Shown here one piece after another: positions 20,797-30,704 of a stretch of DNA of 64,000 nt. Location: assembly GCA_000746015.1 (NCBI GenBank), contig JQKK01000005.1, forward strand, positions 1 to 64,000, given 5' to 3'. The stretch's first letter is position 1; the number at the start of each line of letters is the position of its first letter. Made by a program: the position numbers and the translations under genes. The notes beneath the pieces are model-generated. The model saw nothing but the letters and a program-made list of their open reading frames with translations. It did not search any database and had not been told where the DNA came from. This stretch comes from Lachnospiraceae bacterium MA2020 (GTDB lineage Bacteria; Bacillota; Clostridia; Lachnospirales; Lachnospiraceae).

Positions 20797-20977
20797 ATTT
20801 TATAGAAGATTTTTGTCTCCATTAAAGCATACCAAGTGCCCGTATATTCCCTCATGTTCTGAGTATGGACTTGAGGCAGTGCAGAAATATGGTGCATTAA
20901 AAGGCGGTGCACTTGCTTTGTGGAGAATTTTAAGATGTAATCCTTTTTCAAAGGGAGGATATGATCCTGTCCCTTAG
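20768..20977 (+). CDS. yidD: Membrane protein insertion efficiency factor YidD
   Basis: 69 residues with the family signature KFYRRFLSPLKHTKCPYIPSCSEYGLEAV, then RILRCNPFSKGGYDPVP. YidD helps YidC-dependent insertion of membrane proteins and lies at the membrane through an amphipathic helix. The ATG at 20768 is chosen because homologues start at this point; it lies within rnpA in another frame, so translation is probably coupled. Confidence 0.93.
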   Translation: MKTILIAVIKFYRRFLSPLKHTKCPYIPSCSEYGLEAVQKYGALKGGALALWRILRCNPFSKGGYDPVP

Positions 20978-20998
20978 CAAATTCAGGAGGAAAATAAC

Positions 20999-22267
20999 TT
21001 GTCAGGAATACTGCTTACACAATATTCCGGAGCAATATTAGGACCAATTGCGAAAATACTTGGTCTTATATTAAATGCAGTTTTTAATATTGTTCCTAAT
21101 GTTGGTGTTGCAATCATAATCTTTACTGTAATCATATATCTTTGCCTGCTTCCTTTGACATATAAGCAGCAGAAGTTTTCTAAGTTGTCAGCAAAGATGA
21201 ATCCTGAAATACAGGCTGTACAGGCTAAGTATAAGGGAAAGCAAGACCAGGTTTCTATGCAGAAACAAAATGAGGAGATACAGGCTATTTATCAAAAGTA
21301 TGGTGTTTCTCCTACAGGAAGCTGTGTTCAGCTTCTTATTCAGATGCCGATACTTTTTGCTCTTTATAGAGTAATAAACAGTGTTCCGGCTTATGTAGAA
21401 AAAATTTATTCTGTACTTGAGCAGCTCGCACGTAATATAATCGATACTCCTGGAGGAGTTGAAGAAATTACTAAGCTCATCAATGAAAAGGGTTCAGCAT
21501 TATCAGTATTTAAGAAGTATACTGAAGTTAGTGGTAACAGCGTAAAATTTATTGCTGCTGATCAGGTTAGTTCTATAATTGATGTATTGAACAGAGCTTC
21601 TTCAAAAGAGTGGGATGCGATCGGTGCTATTTCAGGTATAGATGCTGCTACTTTTGATACTACAAGAGCAAGTTTTGAAAAATTCAATACTTTTCTTGGA
21701 TTGAATATTTCAAATACTCCTATGTATATCATAAAGGATGCTCTTGCAACAGGTGCATGGGGCTTATTTATCGGAGCGCTTGCAATTCCGGTACTTGCAG
21801 CTCTTACTCAGTGGATAAATACTTTATTCATGCCACAGGCCTCATCTAATGGAAATGATTCTGCAGCAAGTATGATGAAGTCAATGAATGTTACTATGCC
21901 ATTGATGTCAGCATTTTTCTGTCTGAGTCTTCCTTGTGGTATGGGTATATACTGGATTGCCGGTGCGGTAGTAAGAAGTATACAGCAGGTAATCATCAAT
22001 CGTCGTATCGATAGTATCGATATGGATGCTCTTATCGAAAAAAATATTGATAAGTATAATAAGAAGTTAGAAGGTAAGGAGGCTGCTGCAGGAAAGATTT
22101 CTGCTACAAACTCTGCTATGAGAAAACAGTCTGGTTCTAGTACTGAATCAAGTAAGGAAGAGGCTGTTGCTAAAGCAGAAGAGTATTACAAGAGCCATGC
22201 AAAACCGGGAAGTATTGCATCAAAGGCTAATATGGTAAAGCAGTTTAACGAGAAGAATAAGAAATAA
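20999..22267 (+). CDS. yidC: Membrane protein insertase YidC/OxaA
   Basis: The 422-residue insertase places proteins into the membrane alone or with Sec. The Oxa1 domain shows VAIIIFTVIIYLCLLPLTYKQQ, PEIQAVQAKYKGKQDQ, GSCVQLLIQMPILFALYRVI and a C-terminal LPCGMGIYWIAGAVVRSIQQV. Translation starts at TTG (20999-21001), eight bases after AGGAGG. The tail after ~340 is charged and disordered. The middle (residues ~145-230) is a longer soluble insertion than in B. subtilis SpoIIIJ. Confidence 0.95.
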   Translation: MSGILLTQYSGAILGPIAKILGLILNAVFNIVPNVGVAIIIFTVIIYLCLLPLTYKQQKFSKLSAKMNPEIQAVQAKYKGKQDQVSMQKQNEEIQAIYQKYGVSPTGSCVQLLIQMPILFALYRVINSVPAYVEKIYSVLEQLARNIIDTPGGVEEITKLINEKGSALSVFKKYTEVSGNSVKFIAADQVSSIIDVLNRASSKEWDAIGAISGIDAATFDTTRASFEKFNTFLGLNISNTPMYIIKDALATGAWGLFIGALAIPVLAALTQWINTLFMPQASSNGNDSAASMMKSMNVTMPLMSAFFCLSLPCGMGIYWIAGAVVRSIQQVIINRRIDSIDMDALIEKNIDKYNKKLEGKEAAAGKISATNSAMRKQSGSSTESSKEEAVAKAEEYYKSHAKPGSIASKANMVKQFNEKNKK

Positions 22268-22284
22268 GGGGGTGTTATTTTAAG

Positions 22285-23010
22285 ATGGATTATATCGAGG
22301 TTTCGGGTAAGTCTCTTGAGAATGCAATCAGTGAGGCATGTAAGCAGCTTTCGGTAACAACAGATCATCTTGAATATGAGATTGTAGATCTTGGTACATC
22401 CGGTTTTCTTGGATTTAACAGTAAGCCAACAATTATAAAGGCAAGAGCAAAAAAGTCATCAGAAACTGTAAAGGCAGAAGAGCCTGTTAAGGTTGTAGAA
22501 GAAGTTAAAGTTGAGACTAAGGCTAAGAAGTCAGATGTTCCAACAGAAAGTTCTTCAGAGATGATAGCTAAAGTTGAGACTTTCCTTGATGATGTTTTCG
22601 CAGCTATGAAGATATCTGTAGATAAGAAGGTTGAATTTGATGCTGCTCAGTCATGCATTAATATAGATCTTGAAGGTGCAGAGATGGGACTTCTCATCGG
22701 TAAGAGGGGTCAGACTCTTGATTCACTTCAGTATCTTATCAGTCTTATTGTTAATAAAGGTAATGGCAACTATATCAGAGTTAAGGTTGATACAGAAAAT
22801 TACCGTTCAAGAAGACAGAAGACACTTGAGAATCTTGCAAAGAATCTTTCATTTAAGGTAAAGAGGACAAAGAGACCAGTTTCTTTGGAGCCTATGAATC
22901 CTTACGAGAGAAGGATAATCCATTCTGCTTTGCAGAGTGATAGATATGTTACAACACATTCTGAAGGAGAAGAGCCTTTTAGAAGAGTGGTAATAACATT
23001 AAAGAGATAA
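22285..23010 (+). CDS. jag: RNA-binding protein KhpB (Jag/SpoIIIJ-associated)
   Basis: 241 residues with the three Jag parts: N-terminal Jag-N domain (VSGKSLENAISEACKQL and LGTSGFLGF), a KH domain (GLLIGKRGQTLDSLQYL) and a C-terminal R3H domain (NPYERRIIHSALQ). Between Jag-N and KH lies a Lys/Glu/Val-rich linker. The protein binds RNA and is linked to cell division and elongation in Firmicutes. It follows yidC by 17 bases; a strong terminator follows it. Confidence 0.95.
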   Translation: MDYIEVSGKSLENAISEACKQLSVTTDHLEYEIVDLGTSGFLGFNSKPTIIKARAKKSSETVKAEEPVKVVEEVKVETKAKKSDVPTESSSEMIAKVETFLDDVFAAMKISVDKKVEFDAAQSCINIDLEGAEMGLLIGKRGQTLDSLQYLISLIVNKGNGNYIRVKVDTENYRSRRQKTLENLAKNLSFKVKRTKRPVSLEPMNPYERRIIHSALQSDRYVTTHSEGEEPFRRVVITLKR

Positions 23011-23027
23011 TGATATCATGATAATCC

Positions 23028-23074
23028 GCGCGGCAGGCGGGCGTTATTATGCGCCTGTGGCCGCGCATTTTTTT
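23028..23074 (+). terminator. Strong intrinsic terminator between jag and mnmE
   Basis: A GC-rich hairpin (GCGCGGC with GCCGCGC, inner AGGCG with CGCCT) is followed by seven T (68-74 of the 23000 block). It closes the rpmH-jag transcript 17 bases before the mnmE start, so mnmE either relies on read-through or a hidden promoter. Confidence 0.85.
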
Positions 23075-23090
23075 CGTTAATGAGGAAATT

Positions 23091-24470
23091 ATGGATACGG
23101 ATACAATTGCAGCAATTGCAACAGCACTTTCTCCTTCTGGAATTGGTATAGTAAGGATAAGTGGATCTGAGGCAGTAGATATTGCAGATAAAATTTTTAG
23201 AAATAAAAATGGCGATAGGGTAGGAGTGGATAACTTTGATAGTCACACTATACACTATGGTTTTATTTATGATGGTTCAGATGTGATCGATGAAGTGTTG
23301 TTGATGATCATGTTGGGGCCAAGATCTTATACTGCTGAAGATACGATAGAAATAAACTGTCATGGTGGACCTTTCGTATTAAAGAAAGTATTAGATGCAG
23401 TAATTAAGAATGGTGCAAGACTTGCTGAGCCGGGAGAATTTACAAAACGTGCTTTTATGAACGGAAGACTAGATCTGACGGAAGCAGAATCTGTAATGGA
23501 TCTGATCGCTTCGCAAAATGATTTTGCAAGAAAAAATTCATTAAAAACATTACGAGGCTCAGTTTATAAAATTATCCATGAGATGAGAGAGTCTATTTTG
23601 CATGAAACTGCTTTTATAGAAGCTGCTTTGGATGATCCGGAACATTATTCATTAAATGAGTATCCAGAAGTATTAAAGGAAAAAGTTGCTGTATTAAAAG
23701 AAAAAGTTGATGCACTTATAGATAATTCTATAAGTGGAAAACTTATGGCAGAAGGAATAACAACGGCTATTGTTGGAAAGCCTAATGCAGGTAAATCCTC
23801 TATATTAAATATGCTGCTTGGTGAAGAAAAAGCAATTGTAACTGATATAGCAGGAACGACACGTGATGCAGTAGAAGCTTCATTGAAAATAGGAGATATC
23901 ATATTAAATGTTGTGGATACTGCCGGAATCAGAGATACTGATGATGTAGTAGAGAGCATAGGTGTAGACAGAGCAAAGCAAATAGCAAATGATGCTGAGC
24001 TTTTATTATATGTAATTGATTCATCAGTTCCGCTTGATGAAAATGATGATGAGATCATCGATATGATTCATGGGCGTAATACAATAGTAATATTAAATAA
24101 AAGTGATCTAAAGCCGCTTGTAGATGAAAATGCGATCAGAAATATGCTTGAATGTCCGGTAATATTGACTTCAGCATTAGATGAAACAGGTGTGGAAGAA
24201 CTTCAAAATGTTATTATTGATATGTTCTTTGATGGATCGATATCACATAATGATGAGGTTTACATAACATCTCAAAGACAGGTTGAAGCACTGAGGAAAG
24301 TTTCATCAAGTCTTGATCTTGTTATGAATAGTATAGATTTAGGCATGAGTGAAGATCTGTTTTCAATAGATCTGATGGATGCGTATGATAGTTTAGGCAG
24401 CATAATCGGTGAGGATACAAATGATGACCTCGCAGATAAGATTTTTAGTGATTTTTGTATGGGTAAGTAA
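23091..24470 (+). CDS. mnmE: tRNA modification GTPase MnmE
   Basis: The 459-residue GTPase acts with MnmG to modify U34 in tRNA wobble positions. The N-terminal folate-binding domain begins TIAAIATALSPSGIGIVRISG. The G domain has GKPNAGKSSIL (G1), DIAGTTRD (G2), DTAGIRDT (G3) and NKSD (G4). The C-terminus ends FSDFCMGK, the family's C-x-G-K motif with Met. The ATG at 23091 follows GAGGAAATT; an upstream in-frame ATG at 23049 lies inside the terminator. Confidence 0.97.
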   Translation: MDTDTIAAIATALSPSGIGIVRISGSEAVDIADKIFRNKNGDRVGVDNFDSHTIHYGFIYDGSDVIDEVLLMIMLGPRSYTAEDTIEINCHGGPFVLKKVLDAVIKNGARLAEPGEFTKRAFMNGRLDLTEAESVMDLIASQNDFARKNSLKTLRGSVYKIIHEMRESILHETAFIEAALDDPEHYSLNEYPEVLKEKVAVLKEKVDALIDNSISGKLMAEGITTAIVGKPNAGKSSILNMLLGEEKAIVTDIAGTTRDAVEASLKIGDIILNVVDTAGIRDTDDVVESIGVDRAKQIANDAELLLYVIDSSVPLDENDDEIIDMIHGRNTIVILNKSDLKPLVDENAIRNMLECPVILTSALDETGVEELQNVIIDMFFDGSISHNDEVYITSQRQVEALRKVSSSLDLVMNSIDLGMSEDLFSIDLMDAYDSLGSIIGEDTNDDLADKIFSDFCMGK

Positions 24471-24482
24471 GTAGGAGATTAG

Positions 24483-26387
24483 ATGGTTATAGAAGATTAC
24501 GAAGTTGCAATAGTAGGAGCTGGTCATGCCGGATGTGAGGCTGCTCTTGCTTGTGCCAGGTTAGGATTAAAGACAATAGTATTTACTGTAAGTGTAAACA
24601 GCATAGCAATGATGCCATGTAATCCAAATATTGGTGGAAGTTCTAAGGGACATCTTGTAAGAGAGATAGATGCGCTTGGCGGAGAAATGGGTAAGAATAT
24701 TGATAAGACATTTATCCAATCAAAGATGCTCAATTCTTCAAAAGGTCCAGCTGTACATTCTCTAAGAGCACAGGCTGATAAAGAAGATTATTCTCGTGAG
24801 ATGAGAAAAGTTTTGGAAAATCAGGATAATCTTACGATTAAGCAGGCTGAAGTTACAGAACTGATAATAAATGATGGAGTTGTTGGTGGAGTAAAGGTTA
24901 ATACCGGAATTGAATACTTAACAAAAGCTGTTGTTCTCTGTACAGGGGTTTATCTTAAAGCCAGATGTCTTTGTGGAGAAGCTATAACTTATACGGGTCC
25001 TAATGGTTTGCAAAGTGCAAATTATCTGTCAGAGTCATTAAAGAAAGCCGGAATTGTCCTTCAGAGATTTAAAACTGGTACACCTGCACGTATTGATAAG
25101 AGAAGTATTGATTTCTCAAAGATGGAACCACAGTATGGTGATAGGAGAGTAGTACCGTTTTCATTTTCTACAGATCCTGAAAGTGTTCAGAAAGAGCAGG
25201 TTCCATGTTTTCTTACATATACTAATGAAGAAACACATAATATTATCAAGAGTAATCTTGACAGATCTCCAATTTATGCAGGCGTGATAGAGGGAACAGG
25301 TCCAAGATATTGTCCATCTATAGAAGATAAAGTTGTAAAGTTTTCTGATAAGCCGAGGCATCAGGTTTTCCTTGAGCCTGAAGGTCTTAATACTAATGAA
25401 TGGTATGTAGATGGAATGAGCAGTTCACTTCCGGAAGATGTACAGGTAAAGATGTACCGGTCTGTACCGGGATTGGAAAATGCTCACATAGTAAGAAATG
25501 CTTATGCAATAGAGTATGATTGTATAAAGGCTAAACAGCTTAAGCCATCACTTGAGTTTAAGAAAATCAATGGTCTGTTTTCAGGCGGACAGTTTAATGG
25601 AAGTTCCGGATATGAAGAAGCTGCAGCGCAGGGACTTGTTGCAGGTATAAATGCTGCAATGTATGTTTTAAACAGAGAGCCTATGATAATTGACAGGTCA
25701 GAGGGATATATTGGTGTTTTGATCGATGACCTTGTAACAAAGGACAGTTTCGAGCCTTATAGAATGATGACAAGTAGAGCAGAATATAGACTATTGCTCA
25801 GGCAGGATAATGCCGATATAAGACTTAGACACAAAGGTTTTGAAGTTGGTCTTATTTCTAAGGAACAGATTGATTATCTCAATTATAAAGAGGAGATGAT
25901 CAATTCAGAAATTGAAAGATTAAAGTCAATTAAAGTAGGTGCATCAAAGAAAACATCAGAATTTTTGATTTCTGTTGGCAGTACTCCTCTTTCAACAGGT
26001 GCTTCTTTAGAAGAGTTGATCAGAAGACCTGAATTATCTTATGAGAAGATTTCTCAGATTGATCCGGACAGACCTGTGCTTAATGATGATATTATTGAGC
26101 AGATCAATATTGAGATTAAGTATAGGGGATATATAGACAGAGAAGAAAGGCAGGTTTCTCAATTCAAGAAACTGGAAAATCGTCTTATACCCGATGGAAT
26201 TGATTTTAAATCAATACATGGTATAAGGATAGAGGCGCAACAGAAACTTACTGACTTTAAGCCGGTTTCAGTAGGACAGGCTGCCCGTATTCAGGGAATT
26301 TCTCCTGCAGATATTCAGGTTTTGCTCATTTATCTTAAGACCAGGGCTCAATCTATGAATGGAAATAAGGAGGAAGACGATGAATGA
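24483..26387 (+). CDS. mnmG: tRNA uridine 5-carboxymethylaminomethyl modification enzyme MnmG
   Basis: The 634-residue FAD enzyme is the partner of MnmE. The dinucleotide fold is [16 protein letters not shown], followed by [21 protein letters not shown] and the FAD motif [20 protein letters not shown]; the C-terminal part has [18 protein letters not shown]. It starts 12 bases after mnmE and overlaps rsmG by eight, so the three are an operon. Confidence 0.97.
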   Translation: MVIEDYEVAIVGAGHAGCEAALACARLGLKTIVFTVSVNSIAMMPCNPNIGGSSKGHLVREIDALGGEMGKNIDKTFIQSKMLNSSKGPAVHSLRAQADKEDYSREMRKVLENQDNLTIKQAEVTELIINDGVVGGVKVNTGIEYLTKAVVLCTGVYLKARCLCGEAITYTGPNGLQSANYLSESLKKAGIVLQRFKTGTPARIDKRSIDFSKMEPQYGDRRVVPFSFSTDPESVQKEQVPCFLTYTNEETHNIIKSNLDRSPIYAGVIEGTGPRYCPSIEDKVVKFSDKPRHQVFLEPEGLNTNEWYVDGMSSSLPEDVQVKMYRSVPGLENAHIVRNAYAIEYDCIKAKQLKPSLEFKKINGLFSGGQFNGSSGYEEAAAQGLVAGINAAMYVLNREPMIIDRSEGYIGVLIDDLVTKDSFEPYRMMTSRAEYRLLLRQDNADIRLRHKGFEVGLISKEQIDYLNYKEEMINSEIERLKSIKVGASKKTSEFLISVGSTPLSTGASLEELIRRPELSYEKISQIDPDRPVLNDDIIEQINIEIKYRGYIDREERQVSQFKKLENRLIPDGIDFKSIHGIRIEAQQKLTDFKPVSVGQAARIQGISPADIQVLLIYLKTRAQSMNGNKEEDDE

Positions 26388-27096
26388 TATTAGTATTCTG
26401 ACAAATTCTTTGGATAGGTTTGGTATTTCATATAATAAAGATCAGATAGATAAGCTATATAAATATTATGAAATGCTTATTGAAAAAAATGCTGTTATGA
26501 ATCTGACAGCAATAACAGATTTTGAAGGCGTAATGATGAAACACTTTGTAGACAGTCTCGCTATATTGAAATATATTAATATAGAAGATAATGCAAAGGT
26601 TTTAGATATAGGAACCGGTGCAGGTTTCCCGGGAATTCCGTTAAAGATCCTTCTTCCTAATGTGGATTTTGTACTTCTTGATGCTGTAAATAAAAAACTG
26701 CGTTTTATAAAAGAAGTTATAGAAGAACTTGGCCTTGAAAGAATTGATGTAATTCATGCCAGAGCAGAGGATCTTGCTCATATAAAAGAGTATCGTGAGA
26801 AATTCGATTTTGTAGTTTCACGTGCCGTTGCAAATCTTGCTACATTGACAGAATTATCATTACCTTTTGTAAAGAAGAATGGATATTTTATTCCTTATAA
26901 ATCTGCACTTGTAGATGAAGAAATATTAAAAGCAACTCATGCTATAAGGGTAACCGGTGGTAAGTATGAGAAGGTTCAAAAATTTACGCTTCCTGGATAT
27001 AGTGATGAGAGAAATTTTGTTTTCATTAGAAAAGGAGTAAACACACCATCAACTTATCCTAGAAAAGCAGGGCTTCCTGCGAAAAAACCACTTTGA
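26380..27096 (+). CDS. rsmG: 16S rRNA (guanine527-N7)-methyltransferase
   Basis: 238 residues; methylates G527 of 16S rRNA using S-adenosylmethionine. The SAM-binding motif is [18 protein letters not shown], with the N-terminal [21 protein letters not shown] typical of the family and [18 protein letters not shown] near the active site. GGAGGAAG precedes the ATG at 26380. The stop codon directly abuts the first parS site (27097). Confidence 0.96.
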   Translation: MNDISILTNSLDRFGISYNKDQIDKLYKYYEMLIEKNAVMNLTAITDFEGVMMKHFVDSLAILKYINIEDNAKVLDIGTGAGFPGIPLKILLPNVDFVLLDAVNKKLRFIKEVIEELGLERIDVIHARAEDLAHIKEYREKFDFVVSRAVANLATLTELSLPFVKKNGYFIPYKSALVDEEILKATHAIRVTGGKYEKVQKFTLPGYSDERNFVFIRKGVNTPSTYPRKAGLPAKKPL

Positions 27097-27112
27097 TGTT
27101 TCACGTGAAACA
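27097..27112. promoter_or_regulatory. parS: parS site 1
   Basis: A perfect TGTTTCACGTGAAACA 16-mer, the ParB/Spo0J binding sequence. It begins at the base after the rsmG stop codon. Confidence 0.95.
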
Positions 27113-27133
27113 TTAAAGTAAATGAACAGAAAA

Positions 27134-27163
27134 ATAATAATGTTTCACGTGAAACATTATTAT
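27134..27163. promoter_or_regulatory. parS: parS site 2 (extended palindrome)
   Basis: The 16-bp parS core (27141-27156) is embedded in a perfect 30-bp palindrome with ATAATAA/TTATTAT arms. It lies 44 bp (centre to centre) from site 1. Confidence 0.95.
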
Positions 27164-27176
27164 CAGAAAATATACC

Positions 27177-27221
27177 AAAAGGACAATGTTTCACGTGAAA
27201 CATTGTCCTTTTTTGTTTTTT
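27177..27221 (+). terminator. parS: parS site 3 embedded in a terminator
   Basis: The parS core (27187-27202) is the tip of a perfect 36-bp palindrome (27177-27212, arms AAAAGGACAA and TTGTCCTTTT), followed by T runs (27209-27214 and 27216-27221). The same sequence can act as the rsmG terminator and as a ParB loading site. Confidence 0.85.
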
Positions 27222-27305
27222 AATTGAATAATTATAGATAGAAAGAAAAATAAGTGCTATAATCTTCAAAGGCTCATAAAAATGAGTTGTTTTTTGGAGG
27301 ATAAA

Positions 27306-28079
27306 ATGAATAGAACAATCGCAATAGCAAATCAGAAGGGTGGAGTAGGAAAATCTACTACAGCCATCAATTTATCTGCCGCTCTGGCAAAAAAGGGGAA
27401 TAAGGTACTTACTGTTGATGCAGATCCACAGGGAAATACAACGAGCGGTCTTGGAGTTGATAAAAACAATATCGACAAGACTATTTATGAAGTAATGATA
27501 GGAGAAGCAACAATACAGGATAGTATTATTGACAATGTATTTGAAAATTTGTCAATACTTCCATCAAATGTAAATCTTGCTGCAGCCGAAATAGAAATGA
27601 TAGGTACTGAGGGCAAGGAATATATTTTGAACAGAGAGATAGAAAAAGTAAAAGATAAATACGATTACATAATTATCGACTGTCCTCCATCACTTAATCT
27701 GTTAACAATTAATGCACTGACTACAGCAGACAGGGTACTTGTACCAATTCAGTGTGAGTATTATGCACTTGAAGGACTTGCACAGCTCATCAATACTGTA
27801 AATCTTGTAAGCGAAAGATTAAATCCGAAGCTTCAGATCGAGGGGATAGTATTTACAATGTATGATGCTCGTACAAATCTTTCTGCTCAGGTAGTAGAAA
27901 ATGTAAAAGATAATTTGGGCAAGGAAGTTTATTATGCACTTATCCCAAGAAATGTAAGACTGGCTGAAGCACCTAGTTATGGATTGCCAATCAATGAATA
28001 TGATGCAAAGTCAGCAGGAGCAGAAGCATACGAGTTATTAGCTGAGTCACTCATTAAGAGACAGACTGTTTCAGCATGA
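27306..28079 (+). CDS. parA: Chromosome partitioning ATPase ParA/Soj
   Basis: 257 residues. The deviant Walker [22 protein letters not shown] with both lysines, [13 protein letters not shown], and Walker [12 protein letters not shown] mark ParA/Soj, which acts on ParB-parS complexes and in Firmicutes also modulates DnaA. The ATG at 27306 is chosen because TTGGAGG precedes it; an earlier in-frame ATG (27282) lacks a good site. Three parS sites lie upstream and parB follows 20 bp downstream. Confidence 0.97.
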   Translation: MNRTIAIANQKGGVGKSTTAINLSAALAKKGNKVLTVDADPQGNTTSGLGVDKNNIDKTIYEVMIGEATIQDSIIDNVFENLSILPSNVNLAAAEIEMIGTEGKEYILNREIEKVKDKYDYIIIDCPPSLNLLTINALTTADRVLVPIQCEYYALEGLAQLINTVNLVSERLNPKLQIEGIVFTMYDARTNLSAQVVENVKDNLGKEVYYALIPRNVRLAEAPSYGLPINEYDAKSAGAEAYELLAESLIKRQTVSA

Positions 28080-28099
28080 TATTTATAGAGAGGATTTAA

Positions 28100-28978
28100 A
28101 TGGCAAAAAGAGGATTAGGCAAAGGAATAGATGCACTTTTGCCTCAGAAAGTATCAATTAATACAGTTGATAAAAGTCCAGTAGTTAATGAGGAAGGAAA
28201 CTCAACTCTGGAAGTAATTTTGGGAAGAATCGAGCCGGATAGAAACCAGCCGAGAAAGAATTTCAGCGAAGATGAGCTTCATGAACTCGCTGAATCAATT
28301 AAGAAGCATGGTGTAATACAGCCGCTTCTTGTTGAAAAAAATGGTGATAGATATACTATAGTTGCAGGTGAAAGAAGATGGAGAGCAGCGAAGATTGCCG
28401 GTCTTACAAAAATACCTGTAATTGTTGGTGAATATAGTGACCAGGAAAAAATGGAGATTCAGCTTATAGAGAATATCCAAAGAGAGAAGCTGAATCCAAT
28501 TGAAGAAGCAATGGCTTTTAAGAAACTTATCGACGAGTTTAAGCTTAAACAGGATGAGCTTGCTGAGAGCATCGGTAAGAATAGAACTACGATCACAAAT
28601 ACGTTAAGACTATTAAATCTGGCTCAGGAAGTTCAGACTATGATAGTGGAAGAGAAGATCACTCCTGGTCATGCAAGAGCACTTCTTGTAATAGAGGATG
28701 AGAAAACACAGTATGAGCTGGCCTGCTATGTTTTTGATAATAAGTTATCTGTAAGAGAAACAGAGAAGCTTGTTAAAGAGTATAATAAACCTAAGAAAGA
28801 AAAGAAGGAAATCAGTGAGGCAATAAAGCTTATATATGATAAGATGGAAGATGATTTCCGCTCAAGACTTGGTACTAAGGTTAAAATCTCACCAAAAGAT
28901 GAAAAGAAGGGTAAAATCGAAATAGAGTATTACTCACAGGACGAACTTGAGAATATTTTTAATGAGATAATGAAGTAA
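28100..28978 (+). CDS. parB: Chromosome partitioning protein ParB/Spo0J
   Basis: 292 residues. The N-terminal CTPase domain has GVIQPLLVEK and GERRWRAAKIAGL, then ENIQREKLNPIEEA. The central HTH region (KQDELAESIGKNRTTITNTLRLL) reads parS, and the C-terminus is the dimer domain. The gene starts MAKRGLGKGIDALLPQ, the usual Spo0J N-terminus. It loads at the nearby parS sites and recruits SMC. Confidence 0.97.
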   Translation: MAKRGLGKGIDALLPQKVSINTVDKSPVVNEEGNSTLEVILGRIEPDRNQPRKNFSEDELHELAESIKKHGVIQPLLVEKNGDRYTIVAGERRWRAAKIAGLTKIPVIVGEYSDQEKMEIQLIENIQREKLNPIEEAMAFKKLIDEFKLKQDELAESIGKNRTTITNTLRLLNLAQEVQTMIVEEKITPGHARALLVIEDEKTQYELACYVFDNKLSVRETEKLVKEYNKPKKEKKEISEAIKLIYDKMEDDFRSRLGTKVKISPKDEKKGKIEIEYYSQDELENIFNEIMK

Positions 28979-29002
28979 GATAATTATTGAACCGAGGGTA
29001 AA

Positions 29003-29584
29003 ATGCAAAGCGCAATTTTTAATTATATTGGGATCGGTCAGCTAGATATAGCATGGCTGTTTATAGGAGTACTTGCTTTAATAGTTATACTCTTAATTGT
29101 AATAATAGTTCAGGCGGTAAGAATCAGCAAACTGAAGAAATCTTTCCAAAAATTTATGACAGGAAAAGATGCAAAGAGTCTTGAAAAGGAAATAGAAGAG
29201 CTCTTTGCAGATATTAAATATCTTAAAGAAGCACAGAAGCAGGATAGTGATGATATAAAGATCCTGTATGGTAAGGCAAAGAGAAGTTACCAGAAATTCG
29301 GACTTGTAAAATATGATGCATTTCATGAAATGGGTGGACAGCTTAGTTTTTCTCTTTGTATGTTGGATGAAGACGATAATGGATTTATTATCAATTCAGT
29401 GCATTCAAATGCAGGCTGTTACGTATATACTAAGGAAATAGTAGAAGGTAAATCTGCAATAAGCCTTGGAGATGAAGAAGAAGTAGCATTGGATAAGGCA
29501 ATAAAAGGAACACAGGGAATAAGCCCGGCAATAGAGGAAATCGAAAAGACCCTGAAAAATAATGAAGATCAAAGGGTAGAATAA
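29003..29584 (+). CDS. DUF4446 family membrane-anchored protein
   Basis: 193 residues with one N-terminal transmembrane helix (~19-40), a charged coiled-coil region (~42-95), and a conserved soluble domain containing KYDAFHEMGGQLSFSLCMLD and YTKEIVEGKS. This matches DUF4446, a family commonly found next to parB in Clostridia. Function is unknown. It follows parB by 24 bp and precedes the DUF3881 gene by three bases, suggesting co-transcription. Confidence 0.8.
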   Translation: MQSAIFNYIGIGQLDIAWLFIGVLALIVILLIVIIVQAVRISKLKKSFQKFMTGKDAKSLEKEIEELFADIKYLKEAQKQDSDDIKILYGKAKRSYQKFGLVKYDAFHEMGGQLSFSLCMLDEDDNGFIINSVHSNAGCYVYTKEIVEGKSAISLGDEEEVALDKAIKGTQGISPAIEEIEKTLKNNEDQRVE

Positions 29585-29587
29585 ATA

Positions 29588-30466
29588 ATGCATAAGTATT
29601 TAAGAGCAGTAGGATTCAGTAAAATACGGAAGAAGAGTGAGCTAAAGAAAATACTGAATAAGGTTCTTAAGGAGCCGACTACAAAAGAATATGTATCTTT
29701 AAATGATGAAAGTATTGCTGTTGAATATAAGAAGGAATTTACAGATTCTCTAGGAATAGTTGTATGCGGTGAGTATTCAGATGATGTTGAATTTGAGTTT
29801 GAATATTATTATCCTTATTTTACTGGAGGTAATATAAGCTCAAATGAAGAAATCTCTTTTGAAGAAAGGTTTGATAAGAGCGCTTATGTTGGAGTATGTG
29901 ATGACCTGAAGATGGGAGTCACGACAATTTTTCATTTGCAGAACAGACTTGAGTATATTAAGCGCAAAAATGCAAATGAACTGATGGAGAGTAAGACATC
30001 AGTAAATCTGTCTGCACTTTCAGTAGGTGGATCGATAATGCTGCCTCTTAAGAAGAATCCTATTCAGCAGAAGAAAAATGAAAAGGCCGAGAAAAATAGA
30101 AGTCAGCTTATGGAAGCTGCCAGAAATGGTGATGAATTAGCAATAGAGAATCTGACACTTGATGATATTGATACTTATTCAGCTTTATCAAGAAAAATAC
30201 AGAGTGAAGATATCTTTTCTTTAGTAGACACATACTTCATGCCATATGGTATAGAGTGTGATCACTATTCTGTGCTTGGTGAAATAGTAGAAGTTGATAA
30301 AAGAATAAACTATTTGACAAAAGAGCAGATTTATATTATAACTATAAAGTGCAACGATTTAGTCTTCGATATATGCATTAATTCAGAGGACCTGGTCGGA
30401 GAGCCTGCACCGCATAGAAGATTCAGAGGAATCATCTGGATGCAGGGATATGTAAATTTCAATTGA
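29588..30466 (+). CDS. DUF3881 family protein
   Basis: 292 residues, no signal peptide or transmembrane segment. Starting MHKYLRAVGFSKIRKKSELK and containing EFEYYYPYFTGG, it matches DUF3881, found mainly in Lachnospiraceae. No catalytic motif is evident. The mid-region (~165-195) is Lys/Glu-rich. Position directly after the DUF4446 gene suggests the same operon. Confidence 0.75.
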   Translation: MHKYLRAVGFSKIRKKSELKKILNKVLKEPTTKEYVSLNDESIAVEYKKEFTDSLGIVVCGEYSDDVEFEFEYYYPYFTGGNISSNEEISFEERFDKSAYVGVCDDLKMGVTTIFHLQNRLEYIKRKNANELMESKTSVNLSALSVGGSIMLPLKKNPIQQKKNEKAEKNRSQLMEAARNGDELAIENLTLDDIDTYSALSRKIQSEDIFSLVDTYFMPYGIECDHYSVLGEIVEVDKRINYLTKEQIYIITIKCNDLVFDICINSEDLVGEPAPHRRFRGIIWMQGYVNFN

Positions 30467-30470
30467 TAAT

Positions 30471-30495
30471 AACTGCTGATCAAGTGTCAGCAGTT
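30471..30495 (+). other. Hairpin before tRNA-Arg
   Basis: A perfect 9-bp stem (AACTGCTGA with TCAGCAGTT, 7-nt loop) ends seven bases before tRNA-Arg. It is followed by AAAATAT, not a T run, so it is not a canonical terminator on the + strand; it may aid processing. Confidence 0.5.
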
Positions 30496-30502
30496 AAAAT
30501 AT

Positions 30503-30576
30503 GTTTGCGTAGCTCAGCTGGATAGAGCGTCCGCCTCCTAAGCGGAAGGTCGCGCGTTCGAATCGCGTCGCGAACA
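30503..30576 (+). tRNA. tRNA-Arg (anticodon CCU)
   Basis: A 74-nt cloverleaf: acceptor GTTTGCG with CGCGAAC (one G-U pair), D arm GCTCAGCTGGATAGAGC, anticodon loop CTCCTAA (CCU), T arm GCGCGTTCGAATCGCG. CCA is not encoded. It marks the boundary between the conserved origin block and the accessory region to the right. Confidence 0.95.
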
Positions 30577-30583
30577 GTATAGA

Positions 30584-30613
30584 AGAGGATCACGTTTGTG
30601 GTTCTCTTTTTTT
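30584..30613 (+). terminator. Terminator of tRNA-Arg
   Basis: A 10-bp stem (AGAGGATCAC with GTGGTTCTCT, two G-U pairs) with a GTTT loop, followed by a T run (30607-30613). Confidence 0.8.
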
Positions 30614-30704
30614 GTGCGTATTTAAAATTTGACAAAAATAAAATTTGAGAGTAGTTTCATCAAAAGTAACGGCAAAGATTTTTATATTATTGAAGAAAGG
30701 TGTG

